A DNA stretch of 33,878 nt. Origin: Pyrinomonadaceae bacterium (GTDB lineage Bacteria > Acidobacteriota > Blastocatellia > Pyrinomonadales > Pyrinomonadaceae). The stretch is from the NCBI GenBank assembly GCA_023717565.1, contig JAMQPI010000248.1, positions 1 through 33,878 of the forward strand, given 5' to 3'. Shown here piece by piece: positions 1 through 8,626 of this stretch. Made by a program: the position numbers and the translations under genes. Position 1 is the stretch's first letter. Each line of letters opens with the position of its first letter. The notes beneath the pieces were generated by a model. It did no database searches and had not been told where the DNA came from. It worked only from the letters and a program-made list of their open reading frames with translations.

Positions 1-425
1 CCAATTCCACCATAGATCAAAGGCAATTCAACGTTATGCAGAGCGGTTGCCCGAGCCAGGAGGTTAAAGGTTTGAAATACAAAACCAACTTCCTGATTGC
101 GAATCCGCGCCAACTCGTCGTCATCCATCTCGGACACGTTCTTCCCGTTAAGCCAGTACTCTCCCTGTGACGGAGTATCGAGGCAGCCAATCAGGTTCAT
201 CAGAGTAGACTTGCCGGAACCCGATGGGCCAATAATCGCGATGTACTCGCCCTTGTGAACTTCAAACGTGACACCATGCAGGGCGTGCACCTCCTCGGTA
301 CCCATCTGGTAAGTTTTCCAGATGTCGCGCATCGAGATCAGAGCGGCGGGACGATGCTGCCCGTTGACTTGCGCGGGCTGAAGGGCCGGTTCGGCGGGAA
401 GAGTTGCGAATGTAACGTCGCTCAT
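1..425 (-). CDS. ABC transporter ATP-binding protein, MacB/LolD-like (partial, runs off left edge)
   Basis: Reverse-strand translation [16 protein letters not shown]...[65 protein letters not shown]...[24 protein letters not shown]; Walker [10 protein letters not shown]. Start overlaps the stop of the adaptor gene (TAATG). Confidence 0.93.
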   Translation of the reverse strand, partial: MSDVTFATLPAEPALQPAQVNGQHRPAALISMRDIWKTYQMGTEEVHALHGVTFEVHKGEYIAIIGPSGSGKSTLMNLIGCLDTPSQGEYWLNGKNVSEMDDDELARIRNQEVGFVFQTFNLLARATALHNVELPLIYGGI

Positions 426-1948
426 TAGCTGGCCTCGTTTGCGTTTGCGTTTGCGCCGGTCTTTCGCTCCTGGCGCTTGACCGCCAGACCATCCTTTAGT
501 GTCTTGAGCACCCGGCTTGGTCCTCGAACAATCTCATCACCCGAATTTACCCCGCTGGTAATCTCAATGTCGGCTTCTCCGGTTATGCCGGTGGTCACCT
601 CAACAAATTTCACTTTCATATCCTTGCCAAGAACATACACGCCCTTGAGATTTTTCGGTTTCTCCGTGGAGGCTGGAGTCGGCACACTTCCGGCGACGGT
701 CGCTGATGGCGACGGGGACGGAGTTGGCGCCTTCTCGACAATCGCTTCCAGGGGCACTGCCACGACATTGTTCTTCACTTTAGTGGTGACGGTGGCAGTG
801 GCGCTCATGCCGGGCCGGAGACTGTTTCGGATCTCATCAGTCATCTCGCGCAACTCGATGGTGACCTTGAATTCTTTTGCCTCCTGAACGTTCACGCGAG
901 TTGACAGGCCGCCGAGAGTGTCAGACTTGGAGACCGCCAATGGGTTCTTTTGGGTCACCACAGCTTGAATCTCTTTGTCGCCCAGGGCGTCAACTTTGAC
1001 TTTCACTTGTTGGCCCACTTCGACGTTGGAAATCTCCGTCTCGTCCACATTCACTTCGACGTTGATAGTAGACATGTCGGCGATCGTCATCAGTGGAGTG
1101 GTCGACAGACCAGCTACCGCAAATTCGCCGACTCTCGTAGGAATGTCAGCAACGACACCATTCAGCGGCGATAGCTGGGTGGCCTTAGACCGCTGGCTCG
1201 ATTGGCCTCGGAGGAGGGCCTGTTGTTGGCTCGCGCGCATCTCGGACGACTTGATACCGGTTCTGGCGTCGTGCACGGCGATGCGCTGCTGGTTGGCGCG
1301 TTCGACCGCTTCCTTGACCGCAATCTTCTGTGACTCCAGGTTAGCTCGCGCTGTTTCAACGGCAATCTTTGCCTGCTCGTAACGATCTCGCGCGGCGTCG
1401 TATTCAAAGCGTGAGGCCACCCCAGCCTCGATCAATTCTGTATAACGCTTGAGCTCGCGTTGGGCCGTGTTGAGATCCACCAGCGAGCGATCGACGGAGG
1501 TCTGCACGGCAACCAGCTGCTGGCGAGCTGAAGACACAGAGGCTTCGGCGACCACCAAGCTTTGCTGGGCTGACGAGACCGCGTTACGCGCCGATTGGAC
1601 ATCGTTCATTGAGGCTTGCGCCGCGGCCCATTGCGCTTCCTGATTGGATTGAAGCTGAGTTGGGTCGATTCGGACTAATGGCTTGCCGACCCCTACCTGA
1701 TCGCCGGCGTTTACATAGATCTCTTCTATCCGTCCGGGAACCTCACTCGTTAGTTTGATATAGCGAATCGGTCGTACCTCGCCGGAGGCGGTTACGGTTT
1801 GCCGTAGTTCGGGTCTGACTTCTACCTTAATGGTTGTCACTTCAGCCTGTTCTTTACGACTGGCGACGATGCTGATAGTAACAATGATCGCCAAAACAGC
1901 GACTGCGGATACGGCGATAATAATTTTCTTCTTACGGGTCAATGCCAT
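425..1948 (-). CDS. Efflux RND/ABC periplasmic adaptor subunit (MacA/HlyD family)
   Basis: N-terminal TM segment, [41 protein letters not shown] biotinyl-lipoyl-like motif, long coiled coil, C-terminal beta domains; translationally coupled to the ABC ATPase. Confidence 0.92.
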   Translation of the reverse strand: MALTRKKKIIIAVSAVAVLAIIVTISIVASRKEQAEVTTIKVEVRPELRQTVTASGEVRPIRYIKLTSEVPGRIEEIYVNAGDQVGVGKPLVRIDPTQLQSNQEAQWAAAQASMNDVQSARNAVSSAQQSLVVAEASVSSARQQLVAVQTSVDRSLVDLNTAQRELKRYTELIEAGVASRFEYDAARDRYEQAKIAVETARANLESQKIAVKEAVERANQQRIAVHDARTGIKSSEMRASQQQALLRGQSSQRSKATQLSPLNGVVADIPTRVGEFAVAGLSTTPLMTIADMSTINVEVNVDETEISNVEVGQQVKVKVDALGDKEIQAVVTQKNPLAVSKSDTLGGLSTRVNVQEAKEFKVTIELREMTDEIRNSLRPGMSATATVTTKVKNNVVAVPLEAIVEKAPTPSPSPSATVAGSVPTPASTEKPKNLKGVYVLGKDMKVKFVEVTTGITGEADIEITSGVNSGDEIVRGPSRVLKTLKDGLAVKRQERKTGANANANEAS

Positions 1949-2216
1949 GAGTTGTACCTTCGAGTAGGATTCTTAAGCTCGCGATTGGTGATAAGTGACA
2001 ATTTCGCACAGAAATGGGCTAAATCCAAAGCCCCGCGTTCGAGTAGCTTTTACGTCCCAAAACCCCAAACAGTTTCATATAAGAACAGTATCCAGGAATC
2101 GCAATCGTTGGCGCGTCCGCCGTTTTCGCGCTAGAATGACCTGCCTCTTTGTGGCTCTATCCTACTCCGACTTTGGATTTAGACACCCGTACTGCCAGCC
2201 GCGGATCACCGAATAG

Positions 2217-2783
2217 ATGATTAATTGTGAAAGATGCAAAACAGAAAACCTTGATGGCTCGCAGTATTGCGACGAGTGTGGGGCCCCATTGAGGCCGAAT
2301 TTCCGCTCCAACCCCATGAGTACCGGTAGTTTGAAGGCTGACGCTGATGGGCAGAATGGGTCACATGCCATGCCTATCAAGCAGCCGGAATTCGCCAGTG
2401 GCTCGCACTCCGGGATCAATTTCGTTTCTTCCAGGGGCTCTGAAGCAAGGCCACATGCCTTGCTGGTGATAGAGCGTGGCCGCACCCCGGGCAAGAAATT
2501 CACGCTGAGTAGCGTTGAGTCTCAGATCGGGCGCTGGGACGCTGATGGAGGCATCTTTCCGGACGTCGATCTCGACGCTGATGACCCGGAGGCGAAGGTA
2601 TCGCGGCGTCATGCGCGAATTACATTCCGCGAGGGGAAGTATTTTCTGGAAGATCTTGGATCGACCAACGGAACGTTTGTGAATCGAGGGAAGAGATTGT
2701 TGCCCGGACACCTGCAACTCTTGCAGGATGGAGACGAGATCATTGTGGGCAAGACTTTCCTCCGTTTTCGCGTTACCAAATGA
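2217..2783 (+). CDS. Zinc-ribbon and FHA domain protein
   Basis: N-terminal CERCKTENLDGSQYCDECG ribbon; FHA motif IGRWDADGG...KVSRRHARITFREGKYFLEDLGSTNGTFVN. Confidence 0.9.
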   Translation: MINCERCKTENLDGSQYCDECGAPLRPNFRSNPMSTGSLKADADGQNGSHAMPIKQPEFASGSHSGINFVSSRGSEARPHALLVIERGRTPGKKFTLSSVESQIGRWDADGGIFPDVDLDADDPEAKVSRRHARITFREGKYFLEDLGSTNGTFVNRGKRLLPGHLQLLQDGDEIIVGKTFLRFRVTK

Positions 2784-2857
2784 TTTGGCGCGGAGTGGCT
2801 TCCGCAATTGATGATTTGGAAGGCTCTTGATATCTCCCTGAAAGGGCTGTCGGTTTA

Positions 2858-4612
2858 ATGGCTGAATGCATCGAATGTGGCGCGACGGTGGCAGTTGGCG
2901 AGTCCTTTTGTGGCGGCTGTGGAAGTGAACAGCCTCCAACTGCCGAAGCGTCACTGAGCACCACTCTGGATCAACCATCGGACCTGACACCAGTTGAAGT
3001 GGGAGTTGCCGAGGAAGAAGTAGTTGAGCAAGTGAACGAACCAGATCCCGAAGCACAAAGGCAGACCGGTCAACTTAGTGGCGAGACTGAGGGCGCCGGC
3101 ACCGAACTGCCGGCCGAAGCCGCCACGGTCAGGCGTCCGTCTGATCAGATCAAGATATCGTCCGCCTCTCTCGGTGGTTCTTCGACTGATGACGTAAAGA
3201 TTCAAAGCACTACCAGCGTTCCGCACAAGGGAACCACCGGCGGACATCAACCCACCCTAAAACAGTTAGACGGGGGTACGGTACTGAACGGCCGATACGA
3301 GATAGCCCGTCGTATAGGCGGCGGCGGCATGGGTGCGGTCTACCTGGCCAAGGACCGTAACCTGGGTGATGCCTCCCGCGCAGTCAAGGAGATGGTTGAA
3401 GCCCACCTCGATCCCGCCCAGCACGAAAAAGCGATCGGGGACTTCAAACGCGAGTCGCTGTTGTTGACTTCGCTTGAGCACCCTTGCATCCCAACTATCT
3501 ATGACTATTTTTACGACGAGCCGCTGGGACGCTTCTACCTGGTAATGAAATACATTTCCGGCGGAGACCTGGCGTCGCGTTTGCGCAACGCGCCCGGTGG
3601 GCGAATCGATGAGAAAACTGTAACCGATTGGGGCATGCAAGTAGCTGACGTGCTGCAGTACTTGCACAGCCGGCCCAAACAGATCATTTATCGCGATCTC
3701 AAGCCAGCGAATTTGATGATTGACGGAAATAGCGGCCGCGTAATGCTAATTGATTTTGGAATTGCCCGCTGGGTCAAGCAGGAAGAAAAGGGAGTCACTG
3801 CAGTAGGCACCATGGGCTACGCGCCACCGGAGTTGTTCGCCGGCAGAGTCGAACCTCGATCTGACATTTACAGCCTCGGTGCAACGATGTTTCACTTGCT
3901 GACCGGATCTGATCCCCAGGACAATCCGCTGCTGATTTTTGATTTTGCCAAGAACCCCCGGCCACGTCAGATAACACCGTCGCTCTCGAGCGAGATAGAA
4001 CAGATTTTGATGCGGTCCGTGGAGTATAAGCCGGAAGATCGTTTTGTGTCGGCGGGCGAGATGCGTGATGCCCTGGCTACTCACCTGGAGAGGTTGCTGG
4101 CTGGTCGGGTTAACTACGGAGTACCAACTCCGCAACTCGGTGGTGAGACGGTTCAAGTTCAAACCGTTTACTGTGGCTTCTGTGGCGGGAGGATCGCCGC
4201 GGACGATGTTTTCTGTGCTCACTGCGGAGCGCAACAACCACTGGCTGGAGTTGGCGCTAGCGCAACCTTGCGTGCTTCCCGGCCCACCGCCAAATTGGTT
4301 GTAGCTGGCACCACCGAACTCGATGCATCCTTCATTTTGCAAAAGGACAACAATCTGGTTGGCAGGACGGATCCGCATTCCAACATCTTTCCGGAAATCG
4401 ACCTTTCCAAGTTCGATCCTGAGACTAAGGTTTCGCGACGCCACGCGCGCATCTGGCTGGAAGGGGAAACTTTTTTGGTCGAAGATCTCGGTTCCGTGAA
4501 TGGCACAGTCATCAACGACTCGGTCAGGCTGGCGCCACGTCAGCCGCGAGTGCTTGACAGTGGCGATAAGCTTCGGCTGGGGGAAACCACACTACATTTT
4601 CTTTTGGGTTAG
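2858..4612 (+). CDS. Serine/threonine protein kinase with zinc ribbons and C-terminal FHA domain
   Basis: Kinase motifs IGGGGMGAVYLAKD, AVKEM, IYRDLKPANLMI, LIDFGIAR, GTMGYAPPE; zinc ribbons CIECG..CGGCG and CGFCG..CAHCG; C-terminal FHA KVSRRHARIWLEGETFLVEDLGSVNGTVIN. Confidence 0.95.
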   Translation: MAECIECGATVAVGESFCGGCGSEQPPTAEASLSTTLDQPSDLTPVEVGVAEEEVVEQVNEPDPEAQRQTGQLSGETEGAGTELPAEAATVRRPSDQIKISSASLGGSSTDDVKIQSTTSVPHKGTTGGHQPTLKQLDGGTVLNGRYEIARRIGGGGMGAVYLAKDRNLGDASRAVKEMVEAHLDPAQHEKAIGDFKRESLLLTSLEHPCIPTIYDYFYDEPLGRFYLVMKYISGGDLASRLRNAPGGRIDEKTVTDWGMQVADVLQYLHSRPKQIIYRDLKPANLMIDGNSGRVMLIDFGIARWVKQEEKGVTAVGTMGYAPPELFAGRVEPRSDIYSLGATMFHLLTGSDPQDNPLLIFDFAKNPRPRQITPSLSSEIEQILMRSVEYKPEDRFVSAGEMRDALATHLERLLAGRVNYGVPTPQLGGETVQVQTVYCGFCGGRIAADDVFCAHCGAQQPLAGVGASATLRASRPTAKLVVAGTTELDASFILQKDNNLVGRTDPHSNIFPEIDLSKFDPETKVSRRHARIWLEGETFLVEDLGSVNGTVINDSVRLAPRQPRVLDSGDKLRLGETTLHFLLG

Positions 4613-4735
4613 CCGTCAGTCCGTCTTCAGTTGTAGACGAACACACACTCGGCTATGGTTTCTCTTCGATGTGGGGCTCAAACATCAAAATCAGCTGCTG
4701 GCTACTAACCACTGACCACGGACTACAAACTTTTA

Positions 4736-5224
4736 ATGACTGCCAGGATTGAAGAAGCCGCGGTAACGCGGGCACAGTCGAGAACGCGTATCCGGAAACC
4801 ACTGGTTGAGAATCATCCCGCGCCCTTTTCTTTGCGGTGTGGGGCCATGTTGATTGACTACATCATCCTGGTCGGTATCGTTGCCTTTAGCTCGCTCATC
4901 GCGCGCATGGCCGGTGGAGGCCGCACTGCGGCCAGTTCGGCTGAGACAGTCGGGATCGCGATCGCGACTGCAGTGGCGGTGCTCAACCTGGGCGTGCTGG
5001 CGGGATTAACTGGTAGAACTCTCGGCAAGTGGGCGACCGGGCTCAGATTGCAGCGAAAGGACGGATCGGAGCCGGGGATGGCTCGCGCCTTCCTGCGTCA
5101 CTTTGTTGGTTACCCGATATCCTTTTTAACCCTGGGTCTTGGCTTCTTATTGGCTGCGTTGAGTACGCGCGGGCGGGCCTTACACGATCTCATTGCCGGC
5201 ACGATCGTGGTGCGCGAAGGCTAA
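4736..5224 (+). CDS. RDD family membrane protein
   Basis: RCGAMLIDYIILVGI ... GRTLGKWATGLRLQRKDGSEPGMARAFLRHFVGYPISFLTLGLGFLLAALSTRGRALHDLIAGTIVVR matches RDD family layout. Confidence 0.9.
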   Translation: MTARIEEAAVTRAQSRTRIRKPLVENHPAPFSLRCGAMLIDYIILVGIVAFSSLIARMAGGGRTAASSAETVGIAIATAVAVLNLGVLAGLTGRTLGKWATGLRLQRKDGSEPGMARAFLRHFVGYPISFLTLGLGFLLAALSTRGRALHDLIAGTIVVREG

Positions 5225-5341
5225 TCGCCCCGCTATACTACGCTGGAAAGTCGAATGTCGGATTATGGGCCTGAGTTTCCTGGACGATCGTGGGTGTCTT
5301 AGTATTCTGCTAACAGAAGCTGACCGTGACCTATTCACAGA

Positions 5342-7060
5342 ATGCCTGAGTTAATAGTCAGATATCCGGATCGAGCGCCGGATCATTTTCCACTCGGACG
5401 TCTACGGATCACTTTGGGCCGTTCAGCCCGAAACGACCTCTGCATCCCTGACCCTTTCGCTTCGCGTGTGCACGCCGAAGTGCGGCGCGAGGGGGATGAA
5501 TACTTCCTGCAGGACCTCGGCTCCGCGAATGGCACCGTCTACAACGGGTTGACGGTCGACGGTACGGTGCCGCTCACCTCCGGTGGCCGCATCCAAATCG
5601 GCGAGACCGAGATCATCTTTGACGATGGCACCTACAATTCGAGCATGGGCGCCACCATGATCACGGACAATACCGGATCGTTGCCCGAAGCTACTATCGC
5701 TCTGGCATCAGGTGACCGCACTACCTCGGGTCTGCTCGAGGCCATCGAAGGCGCACGTACAAAACCTGAAGAGATCGTTGACACGAATCGAGCCCGAGAA
5801 GGCGACCTGCTGGCCTTGATCAGCAAAGTAGGAATCACTCTGCTGGCCTCGACGACGCTCAACGAAACCATGGAACAGATCGTCTCCCTGGTGTTTGAAG
5901 CCGTGCCGGCAGATCGTTGCTTGCTCATGATGCGCGATGAAGGCAGCGAGGAACTGAGGGTAGCGGTGGCTCGGCTGCGTGATCGAGTCGGAGAAGTTGG
6001 CGAGATTCGGGTTAGCCGTAACGTGATGGATGAAGTTGTGATCCGTGGAAAGTCCGTCCTGACCTCAGACGCTCAACATGATCCGCGATTCGCGAGCGGC
6101 ACAGTAGTGTTGCAAGGAATACGGTCCGTCCTGGCGGTTCCTCTGGGAGTCTCTGACAAAGTTTTTGGGATCATCTACGCCGATTCGCCTATCGCCGATG
6201 GTCGGTTCACGGAAGATCACCTTAAAGTCCTGACCACCTTGGCTTCGGTGGCCGCTATCCGGGTGGAGAATGCGCGGCTGGCGGAAGCAAGGCTGCAGCA
6301 GGAGCGGCTGGAGCGCGAACTACAACTAGCCATGGAGATTCAACAGCGGTTTCAGCCCACGGCTCCGCCGGTGGTGCCGGGTTATGAGCTCCAGGGTATT
6401 AGTTTTCCGTGTTACGAAATCGGAGGTGACTACTACGATTTCATCCAGCGTGAAGATGGGCGGCTGGTAATCGCTCTCGGCGATGTTTCGGGTAAGGGCA
6501 CCGCGGCAGCGCTCTTGATGTCTTCGCTACACGCCTCAGTCCATGCGCAAGCTGGATCGCACGAAACTTTGTCGGAAACAATCTCAGCAGTAAACCGCTA
6601 TCTGGCTGACAACATTCCCGCAAATCGCTTTGTTACGCTGTTTTATGCCGAACTGGATCCCGCCTCGGGGGCGCTCTCATTTCTCAACGCCGGCCACAAT
6701 CCGCCACTCATCGTCCATGCCGCCGGAACCGTCGAACAGCTTGCTTCCGGAGGTCTGCCGCTGGGAATCAGGCGTAACGCCGAATACCGCGAGGGCCGCA
6801 CGCAAATGCAAATGGGTGATGTCCTGGTAATTTACTCGGATGGTGTCACTGAAGCAGCCAGCCCGTCTGGAGAAGAATTTGGTGCGACCCGACTGTATGA
6901 AGTAGTCTCTCGCAACATCGATGCGTCGGCTGCCGGAGTGCGCGATCGGATCGAATCAGCCTTGACCAAATTCTCTCAGGGCACCCAGGCCGCCGACGAT
7001 ATTACTCTCGTGATCGTCAAGCGTCAGGCCGAAATCAAGAAACAAATCTCGATAGCTTAA
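5342..7060 (+). CDS. FHA-GAF-PP2C (SpoIIE/RsbU-type) phosphatase
   Basis: N-terminal FHA (LGRSARNDLCIPDPFASRVHAEV...DLGSANGTVYNG), GAF region, PP2C motifs EIGGDYYDFIQREDGRLVIALGDVSGKGTAAALLMSSLHA, NAGHNPPLIV, YSDGVTEA, DDITLVIVKR. Confidence 0.95.
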   Translation: MPELIVRYPDRAPDHFPLGRLRITLGRSARNDLCIPDPFASRVHAEVRREGDEYFLQDLGSANGTVYNGLTVDGTVPLTSGGRIQIGETEIIFDDGTYNSSMGATMITDNTGSLPEATIALASGDRTTSGLLEAIEGARTKPEEIVDTNRAREGDLLALISKVGITLLASTTLNETMEQIVSLVFEAVPADRCLLMMRDEGSEELRVAVARLRDRVGEVGEIRVSRNVMDEVVIRGKSVLTSDAQHDPRFASGTVVLQGIRSVLAVPLGVSDKVFGIIYADSPIADGRFTEDHLKVLTTLASVAAIRVENARLAEARLQQERLERELQLAMEIQQRFQPTAPPVVPGYELQGISFPCYEIGGDYYDFIQREDGRLVIALGDVSGKGTAAALLMSSLHASVHAQAGSHETLSETISAVNRYLADNIPANRFVTLFYAELDPASGALSFLNAGHNPPLIVHAAGTVEQLASGGLPLGIRRNAEYREGRTQMQMGDVLVIYSDGVTEAASPSGEEFGATRLYEVVSRNIDASAAGVRDRIESALTKFSQGTQAADDITLVIVKRQAEIKKQISIA

Positions 7061-7183
7061 AAGATTTTGGAGTGCATGCAGCATTGTAGGGATGTCCCTC
7101 CGTGTGGCACCCCAAGTTGCGATGATGTCGAGATCTCGACATGGTGACTGGGGGAACAGACGGGCGGCCACGGAGAGCCGCCT

Positions 7184-7594
7184 CTACAATCCGGGATCTG
7201 TTGCGCGTTGGCGTCGCCGCAACCCGCTGAAGAAATGAAGCAAGGTCCCGAACGAAATCAGGTAGATGCCGCGCTGAGAAAGAGGAGTCAACAATCCGGA
7301 CAGCTTAGGCTCGTGGAAGAATGCTGCGATGAATAAGCACGTGGCAATCACGATCAGGCCGGACCCGAGCAATTGCAGAACTCGACGCCAGCGTTCGAAG
7401 TGATAAGCGAGGTAGGTGCCAATGCCGATGTTGAGCAGTCCCGCCAGTAGAATGTAAATGTGCCGGGAGCGATAGAGCATTCGTGGCCCATCAGGCATGC
7501 CTGCCAAATGGCCAAGATACTTATCCATGTATTGGCCGGTGAGAAGAAAGACAACTACCACTGAGATGCCAAACAGTTGATGAAATCGTTTCAT
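7184..7594 (-). CDS. Hypothetical multi-TM membrane protein
   Basis: Open frame with several hydrophobic segments (FGISVVVVFLLTGQYM, HIYILLAGLLNIGIGTYL, LGSGLIVIATCLFIAAFF, LISFGTLLHFFSGL). Internal ATG at 7594 preferred over the longer frame from 7702. Confidence 0.7.
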   Translation of the reverse strand: MKRFHQLFGISVVVVFLLTGQYMDKYLGHLAGMPDGPRMLYRSRHIYILLAGLLNIGIGTYLAYHFERWRRVLQLLGSGLIVIATCLFIAAFFHEPKLSGLLTPLSQRGIYLISFGTLLHFFSGLRRRQRATDPGL

Positions 7595-7729
7595 GGCTTT
7601 GCCGTCTAAAGTCCAGGATCCACTTTCAGTCGCCAGACTATAAGAACCGCCGCTTGTGTGAGTCAAACTTTCAACGGGCAAACCAAAACAAACCTTGACC
7701 AATCCCTACGCTTACGCTAAACCTCAACC

Positions 7730-8476
7730 ATGAGTGATCCCCAGATTGAACTAGACGCTCTCGCCATCTTTTCCCACCCGGATGATGCTGAGTTGTCGGT
7801 GGCGGGCACCTTGCTTAAGCTGAAATCGCTTGGTTATCGCACCGGCGTTGCTGATATGACACGCGGTGAAATGGGTACCCGGGGCACGCCTGAGGTGCGA
7901 GCCATGGAGGCCCTGGAAGCAGCGCGCGTGATGAATCTGGACGTGCGCATAAATCTTGAACGCCCAGATGGTCACGTCTGGCCCAATGAAGAGGCCCGCA
8001 CAGCAGTCGTCCGAATTATCCGCAGCTATCGCCCGCAAGTATTGATGACCACTCACTGGGACGATCCTCATCCCGACCACGCGAATACCTGCCGTATCGT
8101 GCGCGAAGCGGCGCGACTTGCGACCATGGCCCGCTATGATGCCGAAGCAGGACAGCAACCTGCCCCAATGCCGGCGTTGATGCACTCCCTTTATTCCCGG
8201 TTGGTGATTCCATCATTCATTGTTGACGTTTCTGATTTCGTAGATGAGAAGATGAAAGCCATCCGGGCGCACGCGTCACAATTCTACCGCGCGGAGTCAA
8301 AAGAGCCAGCCACGCGTATCAGCGACGTTGGGTTTTTGGAGGAGATTGAGCTTCGGATGAGGTACTACGGATCGATGATTGGGGTTAGTGCAGGCGAAGC
8401 ATTCTACGTACGCGAAGCGCTTAACATTGAGGATCCGGTGGCACTATTGACGAGACCGATGAATATTTACTCTTAG
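7730..8476 (+). CDS. bshB1: Bacillithiol biosynthesis deacetylase BshB1-like (PIG-L/LmbE family)
   Basis: LDALAIFSHPDDAELSVAGTL (HPDDAE motif), MTRGEMGTRGTPEVRAMEALEAARVM, THWDDPHPDHANTCRIVREA. Confidence 0.88.
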   Translation: MSDPQIELDALAIFSHPDDAELSVAGTLLKLKSLGYRTGVADMTRGEMGTRGTPEVRAMEALEAARVMNLDVRINLERPDGHVWPNEEARTAVVRIIRSYRPQVLMTTHWDDPHPDHANTCRIVREAARLATMARYDAEAGQQPAPMPALMHSLYSRLVIPSFIVDVSDFVDEKMKAIRAHASQFYRAESKEPATRISDVGFLEEIELRMRYYGSMIGVSAGEAFYVREALNIEDPVALLTRPMNIYS

Positions 8477-8626
8477 TCAGTGGTCAGTAGTCAGTGGTCA
8501 GTGGTCAGTGGTCCGTGGTCCGTTGTCAGGCGCTAGGAGTCGCGAGTAGTCAGTTGATGAAGGCGCTTTTAGAGCAGCAGAGATTTTGTTATCGGACAAC
8601 TGACCACTGACCACTGACCACTGACT
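8474..8626. repeat. Inverted array of GTCAGTGG units (convergent intergenic)
   Basis: Left TAGTCAGTGGTCAGTAGTCAGTGGTCAGTGGTCAGTGG; right CAACTGACCACTGACCACTGACCACTGACTA; near-complementary arms flanking about 90 bp. Confidence 0.9.

Noticed and set aside
477-1643. Plus-strand ORFs antisense to the adaptor gene
   Set aside because: Overlap a strongly supported minus-strand CDS; low-complexity antisense translations typical of GC-rich DNA.
8474-8626. CRISPR array
   Set aside because: Units are about 7 bp with no spacers and mirrored orientation; inconsistent with CRISPR. No cas genes seen.
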